Positions 46,476 through 55,131 of a stretch of DNA of 64,000 bases are shown one piece after another. This DNA is from Spirochaetae bacterium HGW-Spirochaetae-1 (GTDB lineage Bacteria > Spirochaetota > UBA4802 > UBA5550). The first letter of the stretch is position 1. The number at the start of each line of letters is the position of its first letter. Made by a program: the position numbers and the translations under genes. Below the pieces are notes generated by a model. It worked only from the letters and a program-made list of their open reading frames with translations, ran no database searches and had not been told where the DNA came from. The stretch covers positions 124,001 to 188,000 of the forward strand of contig PGXY01000007.1 of NCBI GenBank assembly GCA_002839375.1. The letters run 5' to 3'.

Positions 46476-46536
46476 ACCGGATCACCGATCCGACGGGGAC
46501 TGTTTCATGCGGGAAACATAAGCCGTTCTTCCACTT

Positions 46537-49500
46537 TTAAAGCACGTCAAAAACGATCAGGCATATGTCGTCGTCGAAGGTTTCGGCGGCGCCGTATTCC
46601 CTGAGGTGTGCCATTATATTCGCCGAAATCTTTTCCGGGGCCAGCCCATGGTGCGTACGGAGAAAGTCCATGAGCCCCTCCATGCCGAACATTTCCCTCT
46701 GCGGCGACATGCATTCGATTATTCCGTCGGTATAGAGGACCAGGCGGTCGCCGCGGCGCAGCTGCAGCGAAGCTTCCCGGTACTGCGGCGAGGCGAACCA
46801 TCCCAGGGGGACTCCCTTTGTATAGAGATTGAAAAATTCATCGCTTTCATGGCGGTAAACAAGACAGGGGAAATGCCCTGCGCTGCTGTAGGTGAGGATA
46901 TTGCTCCCGCGGTCCAGGCGGCAGTAGAAGGCCGTGACAAAGTTACCGCGCACCGTAGATCGCAATATAACACTGTTTATCCGCGCCAGAACCTCTGTTA
47001 TTGCCAGTCCGCTGTCCAGGCTTTCCAGGGACATTTTGGTCACCGTGGAGAGGAAGGCGCCGGGCAGTCCGTGGCCTGAAACGTCGGCGATGAATACGCT
47101 CACGGTTTTTTCATCGGCGGTAATATCATAGAGGTCCCCTCCCACCTTGTCCATGGGCTGATAAGTTACATGCACGGCATATCCCTGGAGCTCCGGCAGC
47201 GATCCAGGCAGAATCCTGTCCAGGAGAAGCCGGGCCGTCTCCAATTCATCCTCGATAAGGCTGTTCCTCTCGGTGATTATTCTCTGGTAGTCGTAGAGTT
47301 TGATAAGGGACCTGATCCGGGCCAGGAGCTCCCGCGGGTTGAAGGGCTTGGTTACATAATCATCGGCGCCGAATTCCAGTCCCTCGATCTTATGGGTTAT
47401 TTCCGTTTTAGCCGTGAGAAGAATAACGGGGATCAAGGCGATTTCCTTTTCCGCCTTCAGCCTCCTGGTCATTTCGAATCCGTCCATTTCGGGCATCATC
47501 ACATCGGATACTATAATGTCGGGCCTCTCTTCACGGGCGGCCTTCAGAGCCTCACGGCCGTCGGCGGCGAAAACAACATTGTAAAGACCTGCCAGGATGG
47601 AGGCGATGAATTCCCTCATTTCGGGATTGTCATCAACGATCAGGACCGTGTGGTCAGCTGGGCCGTACTCCCGGCCTTTCCCGTAATCTCCGTCGCTTTG
47701 ACCGCTTCTGTCTTCGTCCATTTTGAATTCCCGCAATTCCCGCATTCCCATGGCCGGGCGGACCTGCGAAGAGGAGAGCATTTCATCTCCATGTCCGTCG
47801 GAAAAATCCACGTCGTCCCGTCCCTCCAGGTGCTCCCGCCCCCGGGGGAAAACCATGGTGAAAGTCGTACCGTGATCCCCGGGATTTTCCGAGACATGCC
47901 TGCTTTCCACGGAGATGGTGCCGCCGTGGAGCTCCACGAACTCCCTTGCCAGGGCCAGCCCGATGCCCGTACCCTCGCCCTGGGCCGATACGGCGCGAGC
48001 GAAGCGGTCGAAGATGAGATGAAGCTGGTCACGGGGAATCCCCGTGCCCGTATCGGAAAAAACGATGGTCACCGTCGCCACATCGGCCATAACACCGATG
48101 GAAATGATGCCGTCGCGGCCCGTAAACTTCACGGCATTGGAGAGAAGATTCATAAGGATGGTCTCGAACTTTTCCGTGTCCATGTACAGCTCGATACCGC
48201 CCTGTTTTGTCTCCATGTTCAGGGTTATATTTCGTGAATCCAGGGTGGAACGAACCATGAGGGAGAAATTATCCAGGAACCGTTCAACATCCACCTTTCT
48301 CGCGGAAAGCCTCATTTTCCCGGCGTCAAGACGGGAGAAATCCAGGAGGTCGCTCACAAGCCTTAGCAGGCGTATGGCGTTTCTTTCGATGGTGCGAAAA
48401 AATTCGTCATCCACGGAACCGCGGTAGTCCTTTTGCAGCACCGATTCAACGGGTGAAAGAATGAGCGTGAGCGGCGTCCTGATCTCATGGGAGATATTGG
48501 CGAAAAAATCCGTCTTTAGCCGGTCCAGTTCCTGGAGCTTTTCATGGGCCTCGGCTATCTTCCTGCCGCTGTTGTGGAGCTCCGTGTTTCTCTCCTCCAG
48601 TTCCCGCGTCCGCTCGCCCACCTTGGCCTCCAGGGCCCGGTTCAGAATGTTCAGTTCTTCAGTCAGCCGTTCATTGACGACAAAGGCCCGGGAAAAACGC
48701 AGGGAAAGCAGGAAGGACTGGGAAAAAATGAATATGAAGAGCCCGTAGGGCGTGAGAAAGGCCGTGTGAATAATCTGCGCCGCGTGGAACATATCGTTGA
48801 TAACCGTGCCGAAAAAGAAAAGAAGCCCGGCCAGAAATATCCCCGCCCCTTCCCTGTGGGCCTTCACCACCCCGATAAGGATGTACATGGCATAAATGAT
48901 GGACGCGATGACCATCACCTGGAATGGGTCTATGCTGTATGAATACCACCTCAGGGAGGTGATGCAGGTCAGAAAGACAAACAGCGCCGATAACGATGCC
49001 AGAAGTATCACTACACGGCGGGAAAAATCCCTGTACAGTGTATGGATATACACAACGAACAGGGGAAGACTCAGATAAAAGGAAATGTACTCCACTTTTG
49101 CCAGCATTTCAAAGGACGCCCCGGGAAACAAGTGAATGAAAAGCTTTTCCCCCGTGGTGATGGTCCTCAGTGATATGACCAGGCAGACCAGGGCGAACCA
49201 GAGGGTCGACCGGTCTTTCTTCCTGGTAAAGAAAAGAAAGAGATGATACAGACCCATGATGAGGATACTGCCGAGAAGGAACATGTCCGTATAGACATGA
49301 CGGTTATACAGAGCCCTGATATCGGATTCCATACCCATGTGCAGGGTATTCAGGAGGCCCCACTTGCGGTGATGAAAGTTGCTCACATGAAAAACAAGTG
49401 TGACGGTGTCACTCCCGGGCCTGAAGTGAACCACCTGGGGAGCATAGGCCGGAACGGTGGTATCGCGGCTCACGCCCGGCGTTCCGCCCCGGGCCGCTTC

Positions 49501-49920
49501 TACACCGTTGATATATAAGCGGAAGGCCGTATTCACGCTCCCCAGTTTCAGGGCCAGGTCCCTCCCTTCCGGGGCCTGTTCCTTTTTCAGTTTCACCGTG
49601 AGCCGGTACGTGCCGTATCCATCAGCGGGAATTTTGACGCCTTCAATGGCCTGCTTGTTGATGATCTCCGGCACGCCGACGAAATGCCCTGCCCCGGCCC
49701 TTCCCTCTTCCAGGTCACGGGGCGATATAAACCGGTTCAGCCAGAATTCCCACTGGCCGTTCAGAGGCACCGGCCCGTATTTATCCATATCATATGCCGT
49801 GAGATCAAGGACGCCCTGTGCGGCACGGGGTTTTTCCTGTCCGTATCGGCATCCACTCGCAAGGAAACCCTGGACAAGTATCAGTATAAGGATCATATGT
49901 ATGGGGAGACTACGTTTCAT
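46537..49920 (-). CDS. Four-module lipoprotein sensor: 7TMR-DISM, histidine kinase, receiver, SpoIIE phosphatase
   Basis: About 1127 residues. Lipoprotein-type signal with lipobox 'FLASGCRYG', a beta-sandwich sensor domain (about 45-190, 'PLNGQWEFWLNRF'), seven membrane helices (about 200-400), coiled coil, HisKA ('ANISHEIRTPLTLIL', about 475), HATPase_c ('GTGIGLALAREFVELHGG'), receiver ('VLIVDDNPEMREF', Asp in 'DIIVSDVMMPEMDG') and a PP2C-like SpoIIE phosphatase ('VGGDLYDI', 'VFIADVSGHGLPGAFLS'). It links periplasmic sensing to phosphotransfer and to dephosphorylation of a Ser/Thr phosphoprotein, probably an anti-sigma-factor antagonist; no such gene is nearby. ATG 49920 is preferred to 49929; neither has a good ribosome site. 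Confidence 0.92.
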   Translation of the reverse strand: MKRSLPIHMILILILVQGFLASGCRYGQEKPRAAQGVLDLTAYDMDKYGPVPLNGQWEFWLNRFISPRDLEEGRAGAGHFVGVPEIINKQAIEGVKIPADGYGTYRLTVKLKKEQAPEGRDLALKLGSVNTAFRLYINGVEAARGGTPGVSRDTTVPAYAPQVVHFRPGSDTVTLVFHVSNFHHRKWGLLNTLHMGMESDIRALYNRHVYTDMFLLGSILIMGLYHLFLFFTRKKDRSTLWFALVCLVISLRTITTGEKLFIHLFPGASFEMLAKVEYISFYLSLPLFVVYIHTLYRDFSRRVVILLASLSALFVFLTCITSLRWYSYSIDPFQVMVIASIIYAMYILIGVVKAHREGAGIFLAGLLFFFGTVINDMFHAAQIIHTAFLTPYGLFIFIFSQSFLLSLRFSRAFVVNERLTEELNILNRALEAKVGERTRELEERNTELHNSGRKIAEAHEKLQELDRLKTDFFANISHEIRTPLTLILSPVESVLQKDYRGSVDDEFFRTIERNAIRLLRLVSDLLDFSRLDAGKMRLSARKVDVERFLDNFSLMVRSTLDSRNITLNMETKQGGIELYMDTEKFETILMNLLSNAVKFTGRDGIISIGVMADVATVTIVFSDTGTGIPRDQLHLIFDRFARAVSAQGEGTGIGLALAREFVELHGGTISVESRHVSENPGDHGTTFTMVFPRGREHLEGRDDVDFSDGHGDEMLSSSQVRPAMGMRELREFKMDEDRSGQSDGDYGKGREYGPADHTVLIVDDNPEMREFIASILAGLYNVVFAADGREALKAAREERPDIIVSDVMMPEMDGFEMTRRLKAEKEIALIPVILLTAKTEITHKIEGLEFGADDYVTKPFNPRELLARIRSLIKLYDYQRIITERNSLIEDELETARLLLDRILPGSLPELQGYAVHVTYQPMDKVGGDLYDITADEKTVSVFIADVSGHGLPGAFLSTVTKMSLESLDSGLAITEVLARINSVILRSTVRGNFVTAFYCRLDRGSNILTYSSAGHFPCLVYRHESDEFFNLYTKGVPLGWFASPQYREASLQLRRGDRLVLYTDGIIECMSPQREMFGMEGLMDFLRTHHGLAPEKISANIMAHLREYGAAETFDDDICLIVFDVL

Positions 49921-50065
49921 GTATATCATGCACAGGCATTTAATAGTACCGCTTTATACTCTGAAAAAATATGCCATATATGCAAGACATTTTTATGGTG
50001 ATGTACTGATTAAAACACATAGCAGCAGTCAATTACCAGGAAAAGAGCACCACAGGGAATTAAGA

Positions 50066-50224
50066 GACCCCGGCGAATACACTTTCTTTTACCATGAATC
50101 CATTTTTGCCACCCCTGTGAGGGGTTGAGGATTTTACACTGATTCCCAATATTTAAAAGCCCCCTCAGGGGGCGGCGAGAGCAAATCCAATGCGGCACAT
50201 GACCTTTCTACGCCGGGGGCGTGA
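50066..50224. repeat. Nested inverted-repeat element, copy B
   Basis: Same plan as 44921-45096. Left end gaccccggcgaatac (50066-50080), right end cgccgggggcgtga (50211-50224), inner left ccacccctgtgaggggttga (about 50110-50129), inner right gccccctcagggggcggcga (about 50159-50178). Left ends share CCCCGGCG.ATACA and right inner arms share GGGGG.GGCGA with copy A. It fills the gap between the start of the four-module sensor and the stop of the hydrolase gene (both minus strand). Confidence 0.58.
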
Positions 50225-50233
50225 TCACATTTT

Positions 50234-51085
50234 CTAAAGTTTTGCCATGTGATCCATGATGAGCTGTGCCACCACCTCGTTGTGGGTCTCCTCGTTGCTG
50301 GCGCACTCGATATACTGTGAGTCCTTCAGTCCATCCAGAATGGACCTGACTGAATCCACCTCGTGAAGTGAATCGGACCGGGCGCCGATGATGACCACGG
50401 GCGTGTCAATAGATGGAAGTTTATTCCAGACTTCATATTTCATTAGGCATTTGGCGTTCATCCGCAGCTTATGGGGATCCGCCGTGTCCAGGGAATAAAA
50501 ATATTTCTCGGCCTGATCGCGCTCGTTTTCCAGGTCAAGCCGCCACTTGCCGAGATACCACTTCACGATAGGCTTCAGCACGAAATAGATTGAGGCCGGG
50601 GCCAGATCTATGACAAAGAAGCTGAGAATACGGGGAAACCGGAATGACGGCAGGGGACTGATGAGATAGGAGCACAATGGTTTTCGGACTGCAAAGGAAA
50701 GAAAATCAAGTATGAGAGTCGAGCCCAGGGAACTGCCCATAAGCGCAAAAGGGGTTCCTTCCTTCAATACCTGCACCAGGGACTCTTCCACATCCCGGGC
50801 CAGGCGCTCCACGGAAAAATCGGTTTTGTATACGTTAAAAACGTACGATGAGGGTTTCTCCCGGGTCTCGAGATACAGGACCCGGACATGAGCGGTCAGA
50901 GCCCGCAGCACCTTATCCCAGGACAGGAGCGTCGATATCCAGCCCGGAATAAAAACGATGACCGGTTTTTTTTCATCGCAGTTCGCCGGTATAAAATCAT
51001 AAATCTTTATGGAGACCCCATCGGACAGGGACGGCTGGTGCTCTTTTATTTCCACGCCGTTGGGGAGAAATTTTTTAAAATCCAT
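50234..51085 (-). CDS. Alpha/beta hydrolase
   Basis: A 283-residue serine hydrolase without signal peptide. Motifs: oxyanion strand 'VIVFIPGWISTLLSW', nucleophile elbow 'LMGSSLGSTL' (Ser at about 127), a possible acid in 'IIGARSDSLHEVDS' and the histidine in 'SNEETHNEVVAQ' near the C-terminus. ATG 51085 has GAGGTGAT directly upstream; the longer frame to 51217 adds 44 residues with no family similarity. The substrate is unknown. The stop codon lies 10 bases from repeat copy B, so a mobile insertion there may have replaced the native terminator. Confidence 0.85.
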   Translation of the reverse strand: MDFKKFLPNGVEIKEHQPSLSDGVSIKIYDFIPANCDEKKPVIVFIPGWISTLLSWDKVLRALTAHVRVLYLETREKPSSYVFNVYKTDFSVERLARDVEESLVQVLKEGTPFALMGSSLGSTLILDFLSFAVRKPLCSYLISPLPSFRFPRILSFFVIDLAPASIYFVLKPIVKWYLGKWRLDLENERDQAEKYFYSLDTADPHKLRMNAKCLMKYEVWNKLPSIDTPVVIIGARSDSLHEVDSVRSILDGLKDSQYIECASNEETHNEVVAQLIMDHMAKL

Positions 51086-51354
51086 TATCACCTCATAGTA
51101 TAACAGGAAGCTTCTATCCCTGCACTCTGCTGCTTGCTGAATTAAGCCGAAAACGTAACAACTTAAACAGGGTTGTACCGTGAGGTCAAGGAGATTTAAG
51201 GAAAATGGCCGATTCAATTAATTAACGCGCACAAAAAATGACTTGCCATACCAATACACAAATTTAAAGTTTCAAAAAATTTCTATGGTGTCTTTTAAAA
51301 CCATATAAATTTGAATACATAAATAAAATATTTAAAAATTAACGAGGTACAACA

Positions 51355-52425
51355 ATGAAGAGATTTTTACTCGCTGTTACCGCCATGGTTCTGGCCCTGT
51401 CACTGCCGGTCCTGGCGCAGGATGCAAAACCTGCAGAGACCACCGTGGGCAAACTCACCTATGGTGAAAACCTGTGGATCCAGCCCCATTTTCTGCTGCA
51501 GATTCAGGGTAATTTTCAGGAAGACAACGCTGGTAGTGACTGGTCAAAAGATGCCCAGATCAGAAGGGCCCGCATCATCCTCAAAGGTTCCGTGGCAAAA
51601 GACGTTACTTTTTTCGTAGAAACCGATGCCGCACAATGGGATAATGGTAAAAATGATGCTACAGCTACTTCAAAAACAAAAGACGTTTTCGTTCAGGATG
51701 CGTTCATCGACTACAACATTATGGACGAACTGAAGATCGCTGCCGGTATGATTCTCCCGGCCTTCATGCACCACAACAGGCAGTCCGCAATATCCCTTCT
51801 CGGTGTGGATTATGCTGTCAAAACTGTGCCCGTTGGCGGAAACGTATGGCGCGATATGGGTGTTGAAGCCCGCGGTCTTTTCCTCGACGGCATGATCGAC
51901 TACCATTTCGGCATGTATTCAGGTGCTGATGGCGACACAAACGAAGGCGACTGGCCCCGCCTTATCGGCCGTCTCCAGTTCAACTTCCTGGACGCTGAAA
52001 CAGATTTCTTTTACAGCGGCAACTACCTGGGTAAAAAAAGAATTGCCAGCATCGGCGGCGGTGTTGACTATCAGAACGCTCCCCAAGGCGGCGATCCTTC
52101 CGTAGCATGGACTGTCGACGCCTATGCCGACCTCGATGGATTTACCTGCCAGGCAGCATATGTCCAGGTCAGTCACAGCCAGTTTGCCACTATTGACAAA
52201 TCCGCTTTCGTTGAAGCAGGTTATCTTTTTGAAGAATTCATGGTACAGCCCGTTGTTCGCTACTACTATGCCGATGACAATACTCTGGGCGAAATCTCTT
52301 ACATCTATGGCGGTCTGAACTACTACATTAACAAACACAACGCCAACCTTAAAGCTGAATTCGGCTATCCTCTTATGGATAGCGATGACATGGTTGTAAA
52401 CGTACAAGCTCAGATTTTCATATAA
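51355..52425 (+). CDS. Outer-membrane porin, OprO/OprP-like
   Basis: 356 residues with a clear signal peptide ('MKRFLLAVTAMVLALSLPVLAQ'), then alternating beta strands and a C-terminal 'NVQAQIFI' typical of a barrel. The run 'IQPHFLLQIQGNFQEDN', 'IRRARIILKGSVAKDVTFF' and 'PAFMHHNRQSAISLL' matches the phosphate-selective porin O/P family as I know it. It would form an outer-membrane channel; the ion preference cannot be read from sequence. ATG 51355 follows aacgaggtacaaca (GAGG 8 bases before). A terminator follows at 52458-52477. Confidence 0.85.
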   Translation: MKRFLLAVTAMVLALSLPVLAQDAKPAETTVGKLTYGENLWIQPHFLLQIQGNFQEDNAGSDWSKDAQIRRARIILKGSVAKDVTFFVETDAAQWDNGKNDATATSKTKDVFVQDAFIDYNIMDELKIAAGMILPAFMHHNRQSAISLLGVDYAVKTVPVGGNVWRDMGVEARGLFLDGMIDYHFGMYSGADGDTNEGDWPRLIGRLQFNFLDAETDFFYSGNYLGKKRIASIGGGVDYQNAPQGGDPSVAWTVDAYADLDGFTCQAAYVQVSHSQFATIDKSAFVEAGYLFEEFMVQPVVRYYYADDNTLGEISYIYGGLNYYINKHNANLKAEFGYPLMDSDDMVVNVQAQIFI

Positions 52426-52457
52426 GTTCCTATATTTATTTTACTTTGCCATTTCAA

Positions 52458-52477
52458 AGGCCCCCGAAAGGGGGCCT
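52458..52477 (+). terminator. Rho-independent terminator after the porin gene
   Basis: aggccccc (52458-52465) pairs with gggggcct (52470-52477) around gaaa, followed by ctattatttc. It is 33 bases after the porin stop. Confidence 0.75.
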
Positions 52478-52650
52478 CTATTATTTCTACCCATTCCGCA
52501 AATAACCGTCCAGCCGAACCATAAAATGAAAAAACCTGTTGACTTTTTTTCGTTGATGGAAAAAAAACGTAACATTTACGGATATTATTTACAAGGCTTC
52601 ATTGCTCTATAAGAGCATATATCCAACAGACATAAAAGACTACACTATAT

Positions 52651-52696
52651 CACATAGGAGAACCTCTATAGTACCAAGTATGGATGTTCTCCTGTG
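52651..52696 (+). promoter_or_regulatory. Stem-loop in the leader of the first beta-barrel gene
   Basis: cacataggagaac (52651-52663) pairs with gttctcctgtg (52686-52696), a two-base bulge apart, about 95 bases before the start codon at 52790. The stem hides an AGGAG sequence, but that site is too far upstream to start this gene. The rest of the gap 52426-52789 holds only the porin terminator and AT-rich DNA. Confidence 0.35.
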
Positions 52697-52789
52697 GGCA
52701 CAGGCATCGGACAGACATTTTTTTACATGAAGTAATCAAATGCCTCGCAGTGTTGCCCATTAACAACAATAAACATGAAGGAGACAAAA

Positions 52790-53647
52790 ATGCTCAGAAA
52801 ACTTACTTTTTACGCAGCAGTACCCTTTCTTGCCCTGGCCATTCTCGTCGGCTCGGCAGACAAGGCCATGGCCAGAGACAAAGACCCCAATGTCATATCC
52901 TCAGCAACATGGACATATTTTAATTTTGTTACCGTTTTCAGCCCCAATTGGTCTTTTATTATCATGCCGGGCCACCGTTATGAATTCAATCAAGACAAGC
53001 CCGGTGTTGTCAACCAGCCTCCCGGTGAAACCTTCCTCCTAGAGCTCTTCGCAGGTCCTGTCTACACCCACAAGGTAGATGACAGCCTGACGCTTAAATG
53101 CGGGCTCTGGTATTATTACATGAGTTTCCCTAATTACTCAACATCTCCGGAAACTCAAATATCGGATCGTTATTCCCACAATTTCGAAATTGTTCCCATA
53201 GTGGATTACAAAATAGCCGGTCTGACCCTAAGCAACAGGATCATCCTGCACAATAAATTCTACGCTAAGAACGCAGACTTTACCACCAGCAAAGAGCGCT
53301 GGGGCTTTTCCACCACACTCCGTGAAATGATAGGTGTGACCGTTCCTCTGACAGAAATGGTTTCTGCTACCCTTTCCAATGAGTGGTTCTTCGGCATCAT
53401 CGAAGATAGCGACACCAAAGACATGATGAACGGCGCAAGACACCTGCAGGGAGAGCCCTATTTTGAAGTAGGCGGTTTCAACACGAACAGGCTCTATACC
53501 GGTTTTACTTTTAAACTGACACCACAGGTATCACTGGCAACACAGTACGTTTGGGAAACCAGCTTTGATCCCAATAACGATTACGAACTCACACGGCACA
53601 GACATTACATCTTCCTCACGCTCACCTATGTGCTGAAGATGTTTTAA
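52790..53647 (+). CDS. Outer-membrane beta-barrel protein of unknown function, tandem paralog 1
   Basis: 285 residues. Signal peptide ('LTFYAAVPFLALAILVGSADKAMA'), then a run of amphipathic strands ending in aromatic 'FLTLTYVLKMF', as in outer-membrane barrels. 'TWTYFNFVTVFSPNWSFIIM' and 'GHRYEFNQ' are shared with the paralog at 53964 at most positions. I cannot assign a family firmly; a DUF2490-type barrel is possible. ATG 52790 is preceded by AAGGAG. The terminator is at 53679-53705. Beyond it lies a fragment of an acyl-CoA dehydrogenase gene, which shows that this gene and its downstream DNA were duplicated together. Confidence 0.8.
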   Translation: MLRKLTFYAAVPFLALAILVGSADKAMARDKDPNVISSATWTYFNFVTVFSPNWSFIIMPGHRYEFNQDKPGVVNQPPGETFLLELFAGPVYTHKVDDSLTLKCGLWYYYMSFPNYSTSPETQISDRYSHNFEIVPIVDYKIAGLTLSNRIILHNKFYAKNADFTTSKERWGFSTTLREMIGVTVPLTEMVSATLSNEWFFGIIEDSDTKDMMNGARHLQGEPYFEVGGFNTNRLYTGFTFKLTPQVSLATQYVWETSFDPNNDYELTRHRHYIFLTLTYVLKMF

Positions 53648-53678
53648 ATTGCAATGTAACTAACTTATAGTGTAGTAT

Positions 53679-53705
53679 GCGGGGTACCCATTTGAGGTAC
53701 CCCGC
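53679..53705 (+). terminator. Terminator after barrel paralog 1
   Basis: gcggggtacc (53679-53688) pairs with ggtaccccgc (53696-53705) over a 7-base loop and is followed by ctgttttac. It is 31 bases after the stop codon. Confidence 0.75.
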
Positions 53706-53729
53706 CTGTTTTACGGGGAAGTGCACATA

Positions 53730-53804
53730 TCACTCTTTGTTCATGACAGAGGCATCAACGAGTGAATAAATATAATCCTCGATGAACTTTTCGTACCGTA
53801 TGAC
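53730..53804 (-). pseudogene. C-terminal remnant of an acyl-CoA dehydrogenase gene
   Basis: 53737-53798 aligns without gaps to 55136-55197, the 3' end of the acyl-CoA dehydrogenase gene at 55132, with 8 mismatches in 62 positions by eye. Read on the minus strand it encodes 'YEKFIEDYIYSLVDASVMNK' then a stop, against 'YEKLIQDHIYSLVDAYVMNK' in the intact gene. Nothing upstream of it on that strand resembles the rest of the enzyme, so only about 22 codons survive. It sits after barrel paralog 1 just as the intact dehydrogenase sits after barrel paralog 2. The rest of the gap 53648-53963 has no gene. Confidence 0.8.
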
Positions 53805-53963
53805 AACGATAGTAAAAATCAATTGACAGGGACGTGAATATCCTGAATGCATGACAGATGCCATCGTGAATCATGCTATACAGAACCTGCCCTCTCAGAA
53901 ACGTATCGGCATAATCCGGCTCACTTATTTCGCGTATACTGGAAACAACATAAGGAGACTACC

Positions 53964-54839
53964 ATGCTCAGAAGACCTTTTTTTATCGCTGTGACAGCTA
54001 TGCTTACGGCGGCAATACTTGCCGGTTCGGCAAAGAAATCCCTGGCCGGCGAGCCCAACACCATTTCCGGGGCAACCTGGACCTATCTCAACCTCGTGAC
54101 GGTCATCAATCCCAACTGGTCCCTGGTGATCATGCCGGGCCACCGCTACGAATTTTCCAATGACGCACCGGGAGTGTCCGGGGCATCGAATAATTTTAAA
54201 AAACCCCGTGAAACCTTCCTCTTTGAAATTTTTGTGGGCCCCACGTACAGCCAGAAAATCAGCGACCAGCTCACCTTCAAATGCAGCCTCTGGTATTACT
54301 ACATGGGGTTTCCCAATCATTCCATATCACCCGAAACGAAAATGGAAGATCTGTATTCGCATAACTTCGAGGTCATCCCCCAGGTCGATTATAAAATCGG
54401 CAGCCTGACTCTGACCAACCGTATACTGCTGCACAATAAATTTTACGCCAAAAACGCATACTTCACCACGAGTAAGCAGCGCTGGGGATTTTCCACCCTG
54501 ATGCGTGAGCTCATCGGTTTCAACTATGCCGTGACGGACCGTGTTTCCCTGCTCCTCTCCAACGAATGGTTCTTCGGCGTCATCGAAGACGGCGACACCA
54601 AGGACATGATGGCCGGTACGAAGCACCTGCAGGGAGAGCCCTTCTTCGAAGTGGGCAGCTTCAACTGCAACCGCCTCTACACGGGATTCAGCGTGAAAAT
54701 TCTGCCGGAACTCTCACTGACTCCCCAGTACTTATGGGAAACAACCTTCGACCCCCACAATGATTATGAGCTGACGCGCCACAGGCATTATATCTACATC
54801 ACACTCACTTACGTGCTGAAGCCCTTCACGACAAACTGA
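53964..54839 (+). CDS. Outer-membrane beta-barrel protein of unknown function, tandem paralog 2
   Basis: 291 residues; paralog of the gene at 52790 along its entire length, with shared blocks such as 'LHNKFYAKNA', 'LSNEWFFGVIEDGDTKDMM', 'HLQGEPFFEVG' and 'DYELTRHRHYI'. Signal peptide 'FFIAVTAMLTAAILAGSAKKSLAG'. ATG 53964 has AAGGAG upstream; the in-frame start at 53847 is rejected because it would place 39 residues before the signal peptide and overlap the duplication junction. The two copies differ mainly in a loop after 'RYEFSNDAPGVSG'. Function unknown. A hairpin follows at 54863-54890. Confidence 0.8.
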   Translation: MLRRPFFIAVTAMLTAAILAGSAKKSLAGEPNTISGATWTYLNLVTVINPNWSLVIMPGHRYEFSNDAPGVSGASNNFKKPRETFLFEIFVGPTYSQKISDQLTFKCSLWYYYMGFPNHSISPETKMEDLYSHNFEVIPQVDYKIGSLTLTNRILLHNKFYAKNAYFTTSKQRWGFSTLMRELIGFNYAVTDRVSLLLSNEWFFGVIEDGDTKDMMAGTKHLQGEPFFEVGSFNCNRLYTGFSVKILPELSLTPQYLWETTFDPHNDYELTRHRHYIYITLTYVLKPFTTN

Positions 54840-54862
54840 GCTGTCAGCGTGAAAACAATAAA

Positions 54863-54890
54863 GCCGTCTTAAAACAACATTTAGGACGGC
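54863..54890 (+). terminator. Hairpin after barrel paralog 2
   Basis: gccgtcttaaa (54863-54873) pairs with tttaggacggc (54880-54890) with one G-T pair. It is 24 bases after the stop. Confidence 0.6.
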
Positions 54891-55067
54891 CGCCATTCTC
54901 TATACTGAACGATAAACCCTTTGCATAGTTTTTCGTTCCGATATACTGCCGGTTCATGTTCCTTCTTTTGCAGGCTGGTGATATCAAAAACCGGGGAACT
55001 GTGTCAATGAAGCGTGACAGGAGGTCACGCGCATGCGAGGACGGCACAGGATGCGCGCCGGGTAGGT

Positions 55068-55097
55068 CGAGGAGGGGGCGGCGCTGTCCCCTCCTCG
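55068..55097 (-). terminator. GC-rich hairpin beyond the acyl-CoA dehydrogenase stop
   Basis: cgaggagggg (55068-55077) and cccctcctcg (55088-55097) are exact complements over a 10-base loop, 35 bases past the stop on the minus strand. No T run. Confidence 0.5.
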
Positions 55098-55131
55098 CGA
55101 TCCAGTCCCTGACGCACCGGGACAATCTCCG

